Made by a program: the position numbers and the translations under genes. The notes beneath the pieces are model-generated. The model worked only from the letters and a program-made list of their open reading frames with translations. It ran no database searches and was not told the DNA's origin. From Micromonospora sediminicola (GTDB lineage: Bacteria > Actinomycetota > Actinomycetes > Mycobacteriales > Micromonosporaceae), in assembly GCF_900089585.1 (NCBI RefSeq), contig NZ_FLRH01000003.1, positions 2,370,501 through 2,434,500 of the forward strand: a DNA stretch of 64,000 bases, read 5' to 3'. Of the stretch, positions 41,260 to 50,296 are shown piece after piece. Positions within the stretch are counted from its first letter, which is position 1; the number at the start of each line of letters is the position of its first letter.

Positions 41260-41464
41260 GGCGGAGCACCTCCGGGCGGTGGGCGACGTCGCGGCCCGAG
41301 TCGTCGTTGGTGATCCGGTACTGCGGCTGCTCCGGCGAGGCGTCCACCGTGTGCCCGCGGACGTGGGTGCGCTCGGTCAGCTTCTCCTTGACGACCCCGT
41401 ACGCCCGGCCGCTGTGGCTGGCCCAGGAGACGTGGTCGCCGGCGCGGAACTCCATCTCGGCCAT
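41246..41464 (-). CDS. DUF2945/hypervirulence-associated TUDOR-domain protein
   Basis: A 72-residue protein, essentially one small SH3/Tudor-like barrel: FRAGDHVSWASHSGRAYGVV, then TVDASPEQPQYRITNDDSG and AHRPEVLRHE. This is the complete DUF2945 family pattern. Start ATG 41464 has TAACCG 6 bases upstream and no ribosome-binding sequence. It is the first gene of a pair with DUF3140. The biochemical role is unknown; a nucleic-acid-binding or stress role is only a suggestion. Confidence 0.85.
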   Translation of the reverse strand: MAEMEFRAGDHVSWASHSGRAYGVVKEKLTERTHVRGHTVDASPEQPQYRITNDDSGRDVAHRPEVLRHESR

Positions 41465-41505
41465 GCCGGCCGGTTACCCGCCGGCACCAGCGGCTAACGG
41501 CACGG

Positions 41506-42108
41506 TCAGGGCCGGATCTCCGCGATCGGCAGCTTGATGGCGAAGGGCTCGGTCAGCTCGATCACCTCGCTGCCGTCGGTCACCAGCTCGTACTGGCGCT
41601 CGCCACCCGGGCCGATCCGGTCACCGAGGCGGTAGGCGTAGAGGTGCACCGGATCCTGCTCGATCCGCCAGTAGAACGGAATGCCGGCGGCGGCGTACTC
41701 GCCCGGCTTGGCGAACCGGTCGACCCGCCGGGTGCCGGGGGAGACGATCTCGACGGCCAGGACGACGTCCGCCGCTCGCAGCAGCGACCGGTCGCTCGGC
41801 AGCCCGGCGTGATGGAGCAGGACGTCCGGTTGCCGGCTGGTGTTGGGGCTGAGCCCAACGCCAACAGCCAGGGAGGCCTGGACATGCGTCGGTGCGTGGG
41901 ACCGGAGCCAGAGCCAGAGCAGGCTGGCGATGGTTTGGTGGCCCAGGGTGGGGGAGGGTGTCACCTGGATGACTCCGTCGACGAGTTCGACGCGGGGGGC
42001 GTCGTCCGGCAGGGTGAGCAGGTCGTCCAGCGTGTAGTCCGCACGCTGCTGCCGCATCGGGTCCGGACACCAGGGGCCAGGTGATGTCGGGACGGGCTCG
42101 GCGCTCAT
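41506..42108 (-). CDS. Uma2-family (DUF820) putative PD-(D/E)XK endonuclease
   Basis: A 200-residue protein of the Uma2 group. YTLDDLLTLPDDAPRVELVDG gives the N-terminal block, the Glu-Asp pair lies in VELVDGVIQV, and the nuclease core is QPDVLLHH followed by VVLAVEIVSPGTRRVDRFAK and YAAAGIPFYWRIEQD. These are the PD-(D/E)XK catalytic positions. Uma2 proteins are abundant in actinomycetes and cyanobacteria, and no target is known. ATG 42108 has TACGCT ending 6 bases upstream and no ribosome-binding sequence, so a leaderless mRNA is likely. Confidence 0.85.
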   Translation of the reverse strand: MSAEPVPTSPGPWCPDPMRQQRADYTLDDLLTLPDDAPRVELVDGVIQVTPSPTLGHQTIASLLWLWLRSHAPTHVQASLAVGVGLSPNTSRQPDVLLHHAGLPSDRSLLRAADVVLAVEIVSPGTRRVDRFAKPGEYAAAGIPFYWRIEQDPVHLYAYRLGDRIGPGGERQYELVTDGSEVIELTEPFAIKLPIAEIRP

Positions 42109-42114
42109 GCGGCG

Positions 42115-42120
42115 AGCGTA
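42115..42120 (-). promoter_or_regulatory. Leaderless-type -10 of the Uma2 gene
   Basis: TACGCT on the minus strand ends 6 bases before ATG 42108. Confidence 0.5.
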
Positions 42121-42164
42121 CCGCCGGGGAACCGGGCCGGTGTCGGACCGGACGTGCGACGCGC

Positions 42165-42968
42165 TCAGTCCGCCGGCCTCTCGGCGACGAAGATCGCGGT
42201 GCCGGGGAAGAGTCGACCGCGCAGCGGGCTCCACTGGCCCCAGACCCCCTCGTGCCCGGCCGGCCACTCCGGTTCCACCAGGTCGAGCAGGCGGAAGCCG
42301 GCGCCGACCAGCTCCCGGATCCGGTCGCCGAGCGTGCGGTGCTGCTCCACGTACGTGGCCACGCCGCGCTCGTCCTGCTCGACGTACGGGGACCGGTCGA
42401 AGTACGAGTGCACGGCGGTCAGCCCGCCCTCGCCCGGGTCGTCGAGGAAGATCCAGCGCATCGGGTGGGTGACCGAGAAGACCCACCGGCCGCCCGGACG
42501 CAGCACCCGGGCCACCTCGCGCATCGCCGCCGCGGAGTCGTCCACGAACGGGATCGCCCCGAACGCGGTGCAGACGGTGTCGAAGGCGGCGTCGGCGAAC
42601 GGCAGCGCGAGCGCGTCGGCCTGCACCAGCGGCACGCGTACCCCGGTCCGGTCGGCGGCCTCGGCGGCGTGCCGCAACATGCCGGCGGAGAGGTCCAGCG
42701 CGACCGGTCGGGCGCCCTGCGCGGCCAGCCAGCGGGCGGCGGCGGCCGCGCCGGCGCCGAGTTCGAGGATCCGCCGGCCGGCGACGTCGCCGAGCAGCCG
42801 CGCGTCGGCCTCGCGCAGCCCCTCCGGGCACCAGACGAAGTCCGTCTCGCCGAGGAACGCGCCGTGCTCGGCCTGGTAGGCGTCGGCGTCGGTGTCCCAC
42901 CAGCCCCGGTTGGCGCGGCGGATCTCGGCGGCGTCGACCCGCCGGCGGGTCACCCTGTCGTCGTCCAC
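42165..42968 (-). CDS. Class I SAM-dependent methyltransferase
   Basis: A 267-residue soluble methyltransferase. The SAM site is LELGAGAAAAARWLA near residue 70, followed by the acidic PVALDLSAGM, QADALALPFADAAFDTV and VLRPGGRWVFSVTHPMRW, the usual motifs I to IV. The C-terminal part (about 160-267) with HSYFDRSPYVEQDE and GDRIRELVGAGFRLLDLVEP resembles UbiE/SmtA-type small-molecule methyltransferases. GTG 42968 has TAGCGT ending 6 bases upstream and no ribosome site. The substrate is unknown and no partner genes are near. Confidence 0.88.
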   Translation of the reverse strand: MDDDRVTRRRVDAAEIRRANRGWWDTDADAYQAEHGAFLGETDFVWCPEGLREADARLLGDVAGRRILELGAGAAAAARWLAAQGARPVALDLSAGMLRHAAEAADRTGVRVPLVQADALALPFADAAFDTVCTAFGAIPFVDDSAAAMREVARVLRPGGRWVFSVTHPMRWIFLDDPGEGGLTAVHSYFDRSPYVEQDERGVATYVEQHRTLGDRIRELVGAGFRLLDLVEPEWPAGHEGVWGQWSPLRGRLFPGTAIFVAERPAD

Positions 42969-42974
42969 CCGTCC

Positions 42975-42980
42975 ACGCTA
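42975..42980 (-). promoter_or_regulatory. Leaderless-type -10 of the methyltransferase gene
   Basis: TAGCGT on the minus strand ends 6 bases before GTG 42968; no ribosome-binding sequence is present. Confidence 0.5.
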
Positions 42981-43119
42981 GGGCGGACTGGGGCGCCGGA
43001 TCCGGTCGGGGTCGGCGTGTTGCGGGTGGGGCAGGTGTGACGGACGAGACAGCTGTGGCACCTTACCGCGCGAAATCTCCGCTTTCGCAGCGGATGAGGT
43101 CGCACGGACCCGGGAGGGC

Positions 43120-43150
43120 TTGCACGCTGTGGTAATGCAGCGGGTAGGCT
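43120..43150 (+). promoter_or_regulatory. Candidate promoter of rpsA in a 362-base gap
   Basis: The gap 42969-43330 holds no gene. TTGCAC (43120-43125) and TAGGCT (43145-43150) are the best pair, at 19 bases, giving a leader of about 170 bases. Such a long leader is in keeping with translational control of rpsA. Otherwise I see nothing structured enough to name. Confidence 0.4.
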
Positions 43151-43330
43151 AGACGATGCGCTCGCGGATCGTGTGCCTCGGCAGGGAGCAGGTGCGCGGT
43201 CACCGGAGCCACTAATGATCTTCTCGCGTCGATCGTTCGGTGTGCCCCGCGACGGATCCGCTGGCGCGGAAGAGTCACCGCGACACCCATGCCCGCTGTG
43301 ACAACCCATCCGACCGGAGCAACCGCCCAC

Positions 43331-44818
43331 ATGACGAGCAGCATCGAGGCCCCCTCGAGCGCCAACAAGGTCACGCACGACGATCTCGGTTCCGAGGAGG
43401 CTTTCCTCGCCGCGATCGACGAGACCATCAAGTACTTCAACGACGGCGACATTGTCGAAGGCACCGTCGTCAAGGTCGATCGGGACGAGGTCCTGCTCGA
43501 CATCGGCTACAAGACCGAGGGCGTCATCCCCTCTCGGGAGCTGTCGATCAAGCACGACGTGGACCCCGCCGAGGTCGTCTCGGTCGGTGACCACATCGAG
43601 GCCCTCGTCCTCCAGAAGGAGGACAAGGAGGGTCGGCTGATCCTCTCCAAGAAGCGGGCGCAGTACGAGCGGGCCTGGGGCACGATCGAGAAGATCAAGG
43701 ACGAGGACGGCGTCGTCCGCGGCTCGGTCATCGAGGTCGTCAAGGGTGGTCTCATCCTCGACATCGGCCTGCGCGGCTTCCTGCCCGCGTCGCTGGTCGA
43801 GATGCGGCGGGTGCGTGACCTGCAGCCGTACGTCGGCCGCGAGCTCGAGGCCAAGATCATCGAGCTGGACAAGAACCGCAACAACGTGGTCCTGTCCCGC
43901 CGTGCCTGGCTGGAGCAGACGCAGTCCGAGGTGCGCACCGAGTTCCTCAACAAGCTCCAGAAGGGGCAGGTCCGCAAGGGCGTCGTCTCCTCGATCGTCA
44001 ACTTCGGCGCGTTCGTCGACCTGGGCGGCGTGGACGGCCTGGTGCACGTCTCCGAGCTGTCCTGGAAGCACATCGACCACCCGTCCGAGGTCGTCGAGGT
44101 GGGCCAGGAGGTCGAGGTCGAGGTCCTGGACGTCGACCTGGACCGCGAGCGGGTCTCGCTGTCGCTGAAGGCGACCCAGGAGGACCCGTGGCGTCAGTTC
44201 GCCCGCACCCACGCGATCCAGCAGATCGTGCCGGGTAAGGTCACCAAGCTGGTGCCGTTCGGCGCCTTCGTCCGGGTGGACGACGGCATCGAGGGCCTGG
44301 TCCACATCTCCGAGCTGGCCGAGCGCCACGTGGAGATCCCCGAGCAGGTCGTGCAGGTCGGCTCCGAGGTCATGGTCAAGGTCATCGACATCGACCTGGA
44401 GCGCCGCCGGATCTCGCTGTCGCTCAAGCAGGCCAACGAGGGCTTCGTCGAGGGCGAGGAGCACTTCGACCCGACCCTCTACGGCATGGCCGCGACCTAC
44501 GACGACCAGGGCAACTACATCTACCCCGAGGGCTTCGACCCGGAGACGGGTGAGTGGCTCGAGGGTTACGACAAGCAGCGCGAGACCTGGGAGCAGCAGT
44601 ACGCCGAGGCGCGTCAGCGCTGGGAGGCCCACACCAAGCAGGTGCAGACCTCCCGCGCCGCCGACGCCGAGGCCGCCGCCAACCCGGCTCCGGCCACCAC
44701 CAGCGCCACCACCACCTCGACCTCGGCCCCGAGCCGTCAGGCCGAGGAGCCGGCCGGCACGCTGGCCACCGACGAGGCGCTCGCCGCGCTGCGGGAGAAG
44801 CTCGCCGGCGGCAAGTGA
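43331..44818 (+). CDS. rpsA: 30S ribosomal protein S1
   Basis: A 495-residue ribosomal protein that binds mRNA. Four S1 OB-fold repeats start at DIVEGTVVKVDRDEVLLDIG, GVVRGSVIEVVKGGLILDIG, GQVRKGVVSSIVNFGAFVDL and QIVPGKVTKLVPFGAFVRVD, about residues 35, 120, 205 and 290. An acidic, Ala/Thr-rich tail follows, as in other actinobacterial S1 proteins. ATG 43331 has only a weak GGAG 12 bases upstream; a frame open 14 codons further upstream lacks conservation. Codon use is extremely biased, as expected for a highly expressed gene. A strong terminator follows. Confidence 0.97.
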   Translation: MTSSIEAPSSANKVTHDDLGSEEAFLAAIDETIKYFNDGDIVEGTVVKVDRDEVLLDIGYKTEGVIPSRELSIKHDVDPAEVVSVGDHIEALVLQKEDKEGRLILSKKRAQYERAWGTIEKIKDEDGVVRGSVIEVVKGGLILDIGLRGFLPASLVEMRRVRDLQPYVGRELEAKIIELDKNRNNVVLSRRAWLEQTQSEVRTEFLNKLQKGQVRKGVVSSIVNFGAFVDLGGVDGLVHVSELSWKHIDHPSEVVEVGQEVEVEVLDVDLDRERVSLSLKATQEDPWRQFARTHAIQQIVPGKVTKLVPFGAFVRVDDGIEGLVHISELAERHVEIPEQVVQVGSEVMVKVIDIDLERRRISLSLKQANEGFVEGEEHFDPTLYGMAATYDDQGNYIYPEGFDPETGEWLEGYDKQRETWEQQYAEARQRWEAHTKQVQTSRAADAEAAANPAPATTSATTTSTSAPSRQAEEPAGTLATDEALAALREKLAGGK

Positions 44819-44876
44819 CCGGTCGCTGACGTCGGTCCACCCTCGGGCGGGCCGGCAGGTCGCCTCCGACGAACGG

Positions 44877-44921
44877 GCCCCGTCCCCGCGTTCCGCACCA
44901 GCGGAGCGCCGGGGGCGGGGT
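44877..44921 (+). terminator. Terminator of rpsA
   Basis: CCCCGTCCCC (44878-44887) and GGGGGCGGGG (44911-44920) pair over 10 bases; between them TTCCGC and GCGGAG form an inner stem. The structure starts 59 bases after the rpsA stop. Confidence 0.7.
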
Positions 44922-45007
44922 CCGCTCCGTTTCCGGCGACGACCGGATCCGGTCGTCGCCGGTGGGGCCCGGTTGGCACGCGGACGGGCATCCGGTTGAC
45001 TGTCCGG

Positions 45008-46186
45008 GTGCTGAAGGTGGGGTTGACGGGCGGAATCGGATCCGGCAAGAGCGCGGTGGCGCGCCGGTTGGCCGCGCTCGGCGCGGTGGTCGTCGACGCG
45101 GACCGGATCGCCCGCGAGGTCGTCGCCCCGGGCACCGAGGGGTTGGCCGAGGTGGTCGCCGCCTTCTCCGACCGGGTCCTGGACGCCGACGGGGCGCTGG
45201 ACCGGGCCGCCCTCGGCGCCGTGGTCTTCGGCGACGAGGCGGCCCGCCGCAGGCTGGAGGCGATCACCCACCCCCGGGTACGGGCGCGGACCGCCGAGCT
45301 GGTCGCCGCCGCCCCCGCCGACGCGGTGGTGGTCAACGACGTGCCCCTGCTGGTGGAGGTGGGGCTGGCGCCCACGTACCACCTGGTGCTGGTGGTGCAG
45401 ACGGCGGTGGCGACCCGGTTGGCGCGGTTGTCCCGCGACCGGGGCATGGACCCGGCCGAGGCCGAGCGGCGGATCGCCGCCCAGGCCGACGACGCCCGCC
45501 GGCGGGCGGTGGCGGACGCGCTGCTCACCAACGACGGCACACTGGCCGAGCTGCACGACGCGGTGGACCGCCTCTGGCACGAGCGCCTGCTGCCCTACGA
45601 GCGCAACCTCCGGGCGCGGCACGCGGTGCGGCCCGGTCCGACGGCGCCGACCGGGCCCGACCCGACCTGGCCCGAGCAGTACGCGCGGCTGGCCGCCCGG
45701 ATCCGGCACGCGGTCGGCGGCGACGTCCGGGTCGACCACGTCGGCTCCACCGCCGTGCCCGGGCTGGCCGCGCCCGACGTCATCGACATCCAGCTGACGG
45801 TGCCGTCGCTGGAGGAGGCGGACGGGCCGCTCGCCGACCGGCTCGCCGAGGCCGGTTTCCCCCGCCTGCCGGGGGAGTGGTGGGACGCGCCGCGCCGGCC
45901 CGACCGGGTGCACTGGGCGAAGCGGCTGCACGGCGGCGCGGACCCCGGTCGTCCGGTGCTGCTGCACCTGAGCCCGGCCGGCTCCGCCGGCTGGCGGTAC
46001 GCGTTGCTGATGCGTGACCACCTCCGCGCCGACCCCGGGCGGCGGGCCGACTACCTCCAGGTCAAGCGGGATCTGGCGGCCACCGCGCCGGCGGGCGCCG
46101 AGCAGGGCACGCTCGGCGATCCCTGGTTCGACGAGGAGCACCTGCGGGCCGAGGAGTGGGCCGCGCAGACCGGCTGGCGCCCCTGA
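45008..46186 (+). CDS. coaE: Dephospho-CoA kinase fused to a GrpB/UPF0157 domain
   Basis: A 392-residue two-domain protein. Residues 1-200 are dephospho-CoA kinase, the last step of CoA synthesis: P-loop GLTGGIGSGKSAVARRL, VVVDADRIAREVV and NDVPLLVEVGL are all typical. Residues about 215-392 are a GrpB/UPF0157 nucleotidyltransferase-like domain: VRVDHVGSTAVPGLAAPDVI and FPRLPGEWWD. This fusion is standard in actinobacteria; the second domain's role is unknown. I use GTG 45008; TTG 44996 adds four residues, and neither has a good ribosome site. It follows the rpsA terminator. Confidence 0.93.
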   Translation: MLKVGLTGGIGSGKSAVARRLAALGAVVVDADRIAREVVAPGTEGLAEVVAAFSDRVLDADGALDRAALGAVVFGDEAARRRLEAITHPRVRARTAELVAAAPADAVVVNDVPLLVEVGLAPTYHLVLVVQTAVATRLARLSRDRGMDPAEAERRIAAQADDARRRAVADALLTNDGTLAELHDAVDRLWHERLLPYERNLRARHAVRPGPTAPTGPDPTWPEQYARLAARIRHAVGGDVRVDHVGSTAVPGLAAPDVIDIQLTVPSLEEADGPLADRLAEAGFPRLPGEWWDAPRRPDRVHWAKRLHGGADPGRPVLLHLSPAGSAGWRYALLMRDHLRADPGRRADYLQVKRDLAATAPAGAEQGTLGDPWFDEEHLRAEEWAAQTGWRP

Positions 46187-46212
46187 GGCGGCGCCTGTCC
46201 CGCCGTGGGCGG

Positions 46213-47856
46213 TCAGCGTGCGGACGGCGCGGCCGTCGGGCCGGCGCCCGGTCTCCGTCCGGGGGTGAGGTCGAGCCGGACCCAGACGCCCCGGCCGGTA
46301 CGCAGCTCCACCCGGCGCGGCAGCCCGCCCCGGTCGAGCCACCAGCGCCGGCCGCCCGGGACCTCGACGACGTCCACCACGCGGCCGGCCAGCCGGTCCT
46401 CGCGGATCCGGACCGCCGCCGCGGCGGGTGCCCGGGTCGTGGCCCGCAGCGTGGCGTCGACCAGCCGGTCCAGGTCGTCGGCGGCCGGCCGGGCGGTGGC
46501 CGTGAGCAGCCCGGTCGGCACCGGCGTCGGCGGCGTGCCCGGACCGTCGGGAGACCCGGGTGTCTGTGCCACCCGCCCCGGCCGGATCCACCGCAGCGAG
46601 CGGCGGCCGGTGTCCTCGTCGGTCACCGCCAGGTAGGCCGACGGCGCCGCCCAGCTCAGCGTGCCGTTGCCGCCCAGGTTGGCGGACGGGCCGAGCGGGG
46701 CGGCCACGGTCACCGCCGCGCCACCGGCGGCACGCAGCCGGGCGGGCAGCCGGGCCAGCCGGTCGGCCTCGTCGTCGGTGAGCGCCCGGGGCTGCCCGGG
46801 CGGCCCGCCGAGCGCGTCCACCGGGCGCAGGGTGGGTCGGTCGACGCGGACCAGGTCGACGGTGACGGGGGCGCCGTCGGGCAGCCGTCCGGTCAGCCGG
46901 TGCAGGCGGGCGTCCGGGTCGATCCAGAGCGTCGGCGCGGGGCCGCCCGACGGCGTGGCGCCGCCGGCCAGCGGGGCCTGGACCACGTCCACCGGCACGC
47001 CCCCGAGGGTCTCCCGGCGCAGCCAGCGACCGTCCGGTCCGGCCGGGTCGACCCGGTCCGCGCCGAGTGAGAGCAGGAGGTCGCGTACGGCCGCCAGGCC
47101 CCGCCCGGCGGGCGGCTCGCGCAGTCGCCAGCGGTCGACCGGCGGGACCAGCGGCGGGCGCGCGGGTGTGGGCAGCGCGCTCGGGTCGGGGCGGACCAGC
47201 AGCGTCGACGCGGTGGCCTGGGCCAGCCCGCGGTCGGCGCCCGCGCCGGGACCGCCGACGTCCAGGTAGACCAGCGGCCGGGCCCAGTCGACCCAGCCGA
47301 GCAGTTCGACGCGGTCGCCGCCGGCGCCGACGGCGATCCGCACGCCGGCGCGGACGTCCCGCAGGTTGCCGACCCGCAGCGCGGCCACCCGATCGGCCTC
47401 GTCCGCGCTCAGCGCGCGCGTCGCCCCGGGTCGGTCGGCCGGCTCCGGCGGGCCGCCCGGCAGGCCGGCGACGAGGACGGCCGCGGAGGCCGCGGCGGCC
47501 GCCACGAGCGCGGCCAACGCGACGCGCCGCCGGCCCGGCGGATCGGGCGGGTCGGCCCTGCCGTCCGTCTCCGGGTCGTCGCCGAGGCCGGTGGACCGGG
47601 CCGACAACCGGCCGGCGCCGGCGTCGGTCCGCCGACGGCGACCGGCGACCGTGGCCGGCCGCGCCGGGGCGTTGGTCCGGCCGCGCCGGTGACCCCGGCC
47701 CGGCTCGCGTGGCACGGCCTGGTCGCCGCCGCCGCGCGCGGTGGGCCGGTGGGGGACTCTCTCTGTGCGCGGCCGGCCCGGTTCCGCGGCCGGGGTGGGC
47801 ACGCCGCTGTCCGGGGTGTGATCGCCTCGCGGCCGGCGCTCGGGAGAGGTCTCCAC
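46213..47856 (-). CDS. Single-pass membrane protein with a duplicated extracellular domain, unknown function
   Basis: About 547 residues. The first ~115 are Arg/Pro-rich and disordered, and one hydrophobic helix, VALAALVAAAAASAAVLVAG, anchors the protein. Outside are two related halves: ALSADEADRVAAL...VELLGWVDWARPLVYLDV matches ALTDDEADRLARL...GTLSWAAPSAYLAV, and PTLWIDPDARLHRLTGRL matches RRWWLDRGGLPRRVELRT. Each half ends in a strand-rich part that recalls LolA/LppX-type lipoprotein folds; that is only a resemblance. The start is uncertain: GTG 47856 is used, GTG 47802 is also in frame, and neither has a ribosome site. Convergent with coaE and divergent from uvrB. I do not recognise a family. 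Confidence 0.65.
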   Translation of the reverse strand: METSPERRPRGDHTPDSGVPTPAAEPGRPRTERVPHRPTARGGGDQAVPREPGRGHRRGRTNAPARPATVAGRRRRTDAGAGRLSARSTGLGDDPETDGRADPPDPPGRRRVALAALVAAAAASAAVLVAGLPGGPPEPADRPGATRALSADEADRVAALRVGNLRDVRAGVRIAVGAGGDRVELLGWVDWARPLVYLDVGGPGAGADRGLAQATASTLLVRPDPSALPTPARPPLVPPVDRWRLREPPAGRGLAAVRDLLLSLGADRVDPAGPDGRWLRRETLGGVPVDVVQAPLAGGATPSGGPAPTLWIDPDARLHRLTGRLPDGAPVTVDLVRVDRPTLRPVDALGGPPGQPRALTDDEADRLARLPARLRAAGGAAVTVAAPLGPSANLGGNGTLSWAAPSAYLAVTDEDTGRRSLRWIRPGRVAQTPGSPDGPGTPPTPVPTGLLTATARPAADDLDRLVDATLRATTRAPAAAAVRIREDRLAGRVVDVVEVPGGRRWWLDRGGLPRRVELRTGRGVWVRLDLTPGRRPGAGPTAAPSAR

Positions 47857-48143
47857 ACGTGGAGAACGCGGCGGTGGGGTTTCGGTGACGAGCAGGGGCG
47901 CTCGCGGCGGCCGGTCAGCGCCGTCGGCGCGACCACCGTGGGCGCGCACGCCGGTCGTCCCGGGTGCTGCGGCCCTGGCGCCGGGGGCGGCCGGGCCCCC
48001 GGAGGGGGCGGCCACCGGCCCGGGCGGCCGCCGCGAGCGGCCTACGGTACGAGGGTAGACCGGTGAGATGAGCCACACAATGGGAATATCGAAGCCGATC
48101 AGGGACGGTCCGTGGTCGTCGGGGAAGTGTCGGACCGCGGGCG

Positions 48144-48149
48144 TACGGT
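48144..48149 (+). promoter_or_regulatory. Leaderless-type -10 of uvrB
   Basis: TACGGT ends 7 bases before ATG 48157 and no ribosome-binding sequence is present. It rules against the in-frame GTG at 48112. Confidence 0.5.
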
Positions 48150-48156
48150 TGGTGTC

Positions 48157-50268
48157 ATGGCGCTCGACATTCCCCGGCTCGACGGCCGCTTCCAGGTCGT
48201 CAGCGAGTTCCAGCCGGCCGGCGACCAGCCGGCAGCCATCGACGACCTTGAGCGTCGGGTGCGCCGCGGCGACCGCAACACGGTGCTGCTCGGCGCGACC
48301 GGCACCGGCAAGAGCGCCACCACGGCGTGGCTGGTCGAGCGGCTGCAGCGGCCCACCCTGGTGCTCGCCCCGAACAAGACCCTCGCCGCCCAGCTCGCCA
48401 AGGAGTTCGGCGAGCTGCTGCCGCACAACGCGGTCGAATACTTCGTCTCCTACTACGACTACTACCAGCCCGAGGCCTACATCCCGCAGACCGACACCTA
48501 CATCGAGAAGGACTCCTCGATCAACGAGGAGGTCGAGCGGCTGCGGCACTCGGCGACCATGTCGCTGCTCACCCGGCGCGACGTCATCGTCGTCGCCACC
48601 GTCTCGGCGATCTACGGCCTGGGCACGCCGGAGGAATACCTCGACCGCGCGGTGCGGGCCAAGGTGGGCCAGGAGCTCGACCGCGACCAGCTGCTGCGCC
48701 GGCTGGTCGACATCCAGTACACGCGCAACGACATGGCCTTCCAGCGCGGCACCTTCCGGGTCCGGGGCGACACGCTGGAGATCATCCCGGCCTACGAGGA
48801 GCTGGCCGTCCGGATCGAGCTGTTCGGCGACGAGATCGAGAAGCTCTACTACCTCAACCCGTTGACCGGTGACGTGGTCCGTGAGGTGGACAGCCTGGTG
48901 ATCTTCCCGGCGACGCACTACGCGGCCGGTCCGGAGCGGATGGAGCGGGCGATCCGCGACATCGAGGCCGAGCTGGCCGAGCGGCTGGCCGAGCTGGAGC
49001 GCCAGGGCAAGCTGCTGGAGGCGCAACGGCTGCGCATGCGCACCACCTACGACATCGAGATGATGCGCCAGGTCGGCTTCTGCTCCGGCATCGAGAACTA
49101 CTCGATGCACATGGACGGCCGGCTGCCCGGCAGCCCGCCGCACTGCCTGCTCGACTACTTCCCCGACGACTTCCTCACCGTGGTCGACGAGTCGCACGTG
49201 ACCATCCCGCAGATCGGCGGGATGTACGAGGGCGACGCCTCCCGCAAGCGGATGCTGATCGACCACGGCTTCCGGCTGCCCAGCGCCGCCGACAACCGGC
49301 CGCTGCGGTTCGACGAATACCTGGAGCGGGTGGGCCAGTCGGTCTTCCTCTCCGCCACCCCCGGCCCGTGGGAGCTGGAGCAGGCCCAGGGCGAGTTCGT
49401 CGAGCAGGTGATCCGGCCCACCGGCCTGATCGACCCCGAGGTGGTGGTCAAGCCCACCAAGGGGCAGATCGACGACCTCATGCACGAGATCAAGCTGCGC
49501 ACCGAGCGCGACGAGCGGGTGCTGGTCACCACGCTGACCAAGAAGATGGCCGAGGACCTCTCCGACTACCTGCTGGAGAACGGCATCCGGGTGCGTTACC
49601 TGCACTCCGAGGTCGACACGCTGCGCCGGGTCGAGCTGCTGCGCGAGCTGCGCAAGGGCGACTACGACGTGCTGGTCGGCATCAACCTGCTCCGGGAGGG
49701 CCTCGACCTGCCCGAGGTCTCCCTGGTGGCGATCCTCGACGCCGACAAGGAGGGGTTCCTGCGCAGCGGCCGGTCGCTGATCCAGACGATCGGCCGCGCG
49801 GCCCGTAACGTCTCCGGTCAGGTCCACATGTACGCCGACAAGATCACCCCGTCGATGGCGAACGCGATCGACGAGACCAACCGCCGGCGGGCCAAGCAGA
49901 TCGCGCACAACGAGGCCCACGGGATCAGCCCGGAGCCGCTGCGCAAGAAGATCCACGACATCCTCGACGACATCTACCGCGAGGCGGAGGACACCGAGAA
50001 CGCCACGGTCGGCGGGGCCGCCCGGCAGCTGTCCCGGGGCAAGGCGCCGGTGAAGGAGACGCGCAGCCGTGGGGGCCGGGGCGGTGCGGCGACCCCGTCG
50101 CGCGAGGGCATGGCCCGGGCCGACCTGGCCAACCTCATCCAGGAGCTCAACGACCAGATGCTCGCGGCCGCGCGGGAGCTGCAGTTCGAGTTGGCCGCGC
50201 GGATCCGGGACGAGGTCTCCGACCTCAAGAAGGAGTTGCGCGGGATGGACGCCGCCGGGGTGCGGTGA
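48157..50268 (+). CDS. uvrB: Excinuclease ABC subunit B
   Basis: A 703-residue helicase-like damage verifier of nucleotide excision repair. Walker [15 protein letters not shown] is near residue 45, the damage-binding beta-hairpin [20 protein letters not shown] near 95, Walker [12 protein letters not shown] near 340, helicase motifs [15 protein letters not shown] and [15 protein letters not shown], and [18 protein letters not shown] near 550. The C-terminal UVR motif [19 protein letters not shown] binds UvrC. UvrA and UvrC are not in the window. The start is ATG 48157, placed 7 bases after a TACGGT -10. Confidence 0.97.
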   Translation: MALDIPRLDGRFQVVSEFQPAGDQPAAIDDLERRVRRGDRNTVLLGATGTGKSATTAWLVERLQRPTLVLAPNKTLAAQLAKEFGELLPHNAVEYFVSYYDYYQPEAYIPQTDTYIEKDSSINEEVERLRHSATMSLLTRRDVIVVATVSAIYGLGTPEEYLDRAVRAKVGQELDRDQLLRRLVDIQYTRNDMAFQRGTFRVRGDTLEIIPAYEELAVRIELFGDEIEKLYYLNPLTGDVVREVDSLVIFPATHYAAGPERMERAIRDIEAELAERLAELERQGKLLEAQRLRMRTTYDIEMMRQVGFCSGIENYSMHMDGRLPGSPPHCLLDYFPDDFLTVVDESHVTIPQIGGMYEGDASRKRMLIDHGFRLPSAADNRPLRFDEYLERVGQSVFLSATPGPWELEQAQGEFVEQVIRPTGLIDPEVVVKPTKGQIDDLMHEIKLRTERDERVLVTTLTKKMAEDLSDYLLENGIRVRYLHSEVDTLRRVELLRELRKGDYDVLVGINLLREGLDLPEVSLVAILDADKEGFLRSGRSLIQTIGRAARNVSGQVHMYADKITPSMANAIDETNRRRAKQIAHNEAHGISPEPLRKKIHDILDDIYREAEDTENATVGGAARQLSRGKAPVKETRSRGGRGGAATPSREGMARADLANLIQELNDQMLAAARELQFELAARIRDEVSDLKKELRGMDAAGVR

Positions 50269-50296
50269 CCGGCGCGCCGGCGCGGGGAGGGGTGCG

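Noticed and set aside
42950..46591. A minus-strand open frame of over 1200 codons opposite rpsA and coaE
   Set aside because: It is the antisense shadow of two clear housekeeping genes and has no domain of its own.
47857..49956. Extension of the duplicated-domain membrane protein into the uvrB region
   Set aside because: The frame stays open, but it runs antisense to uvrB and through the divergent promoter region; no start with a ribosome site lies there.
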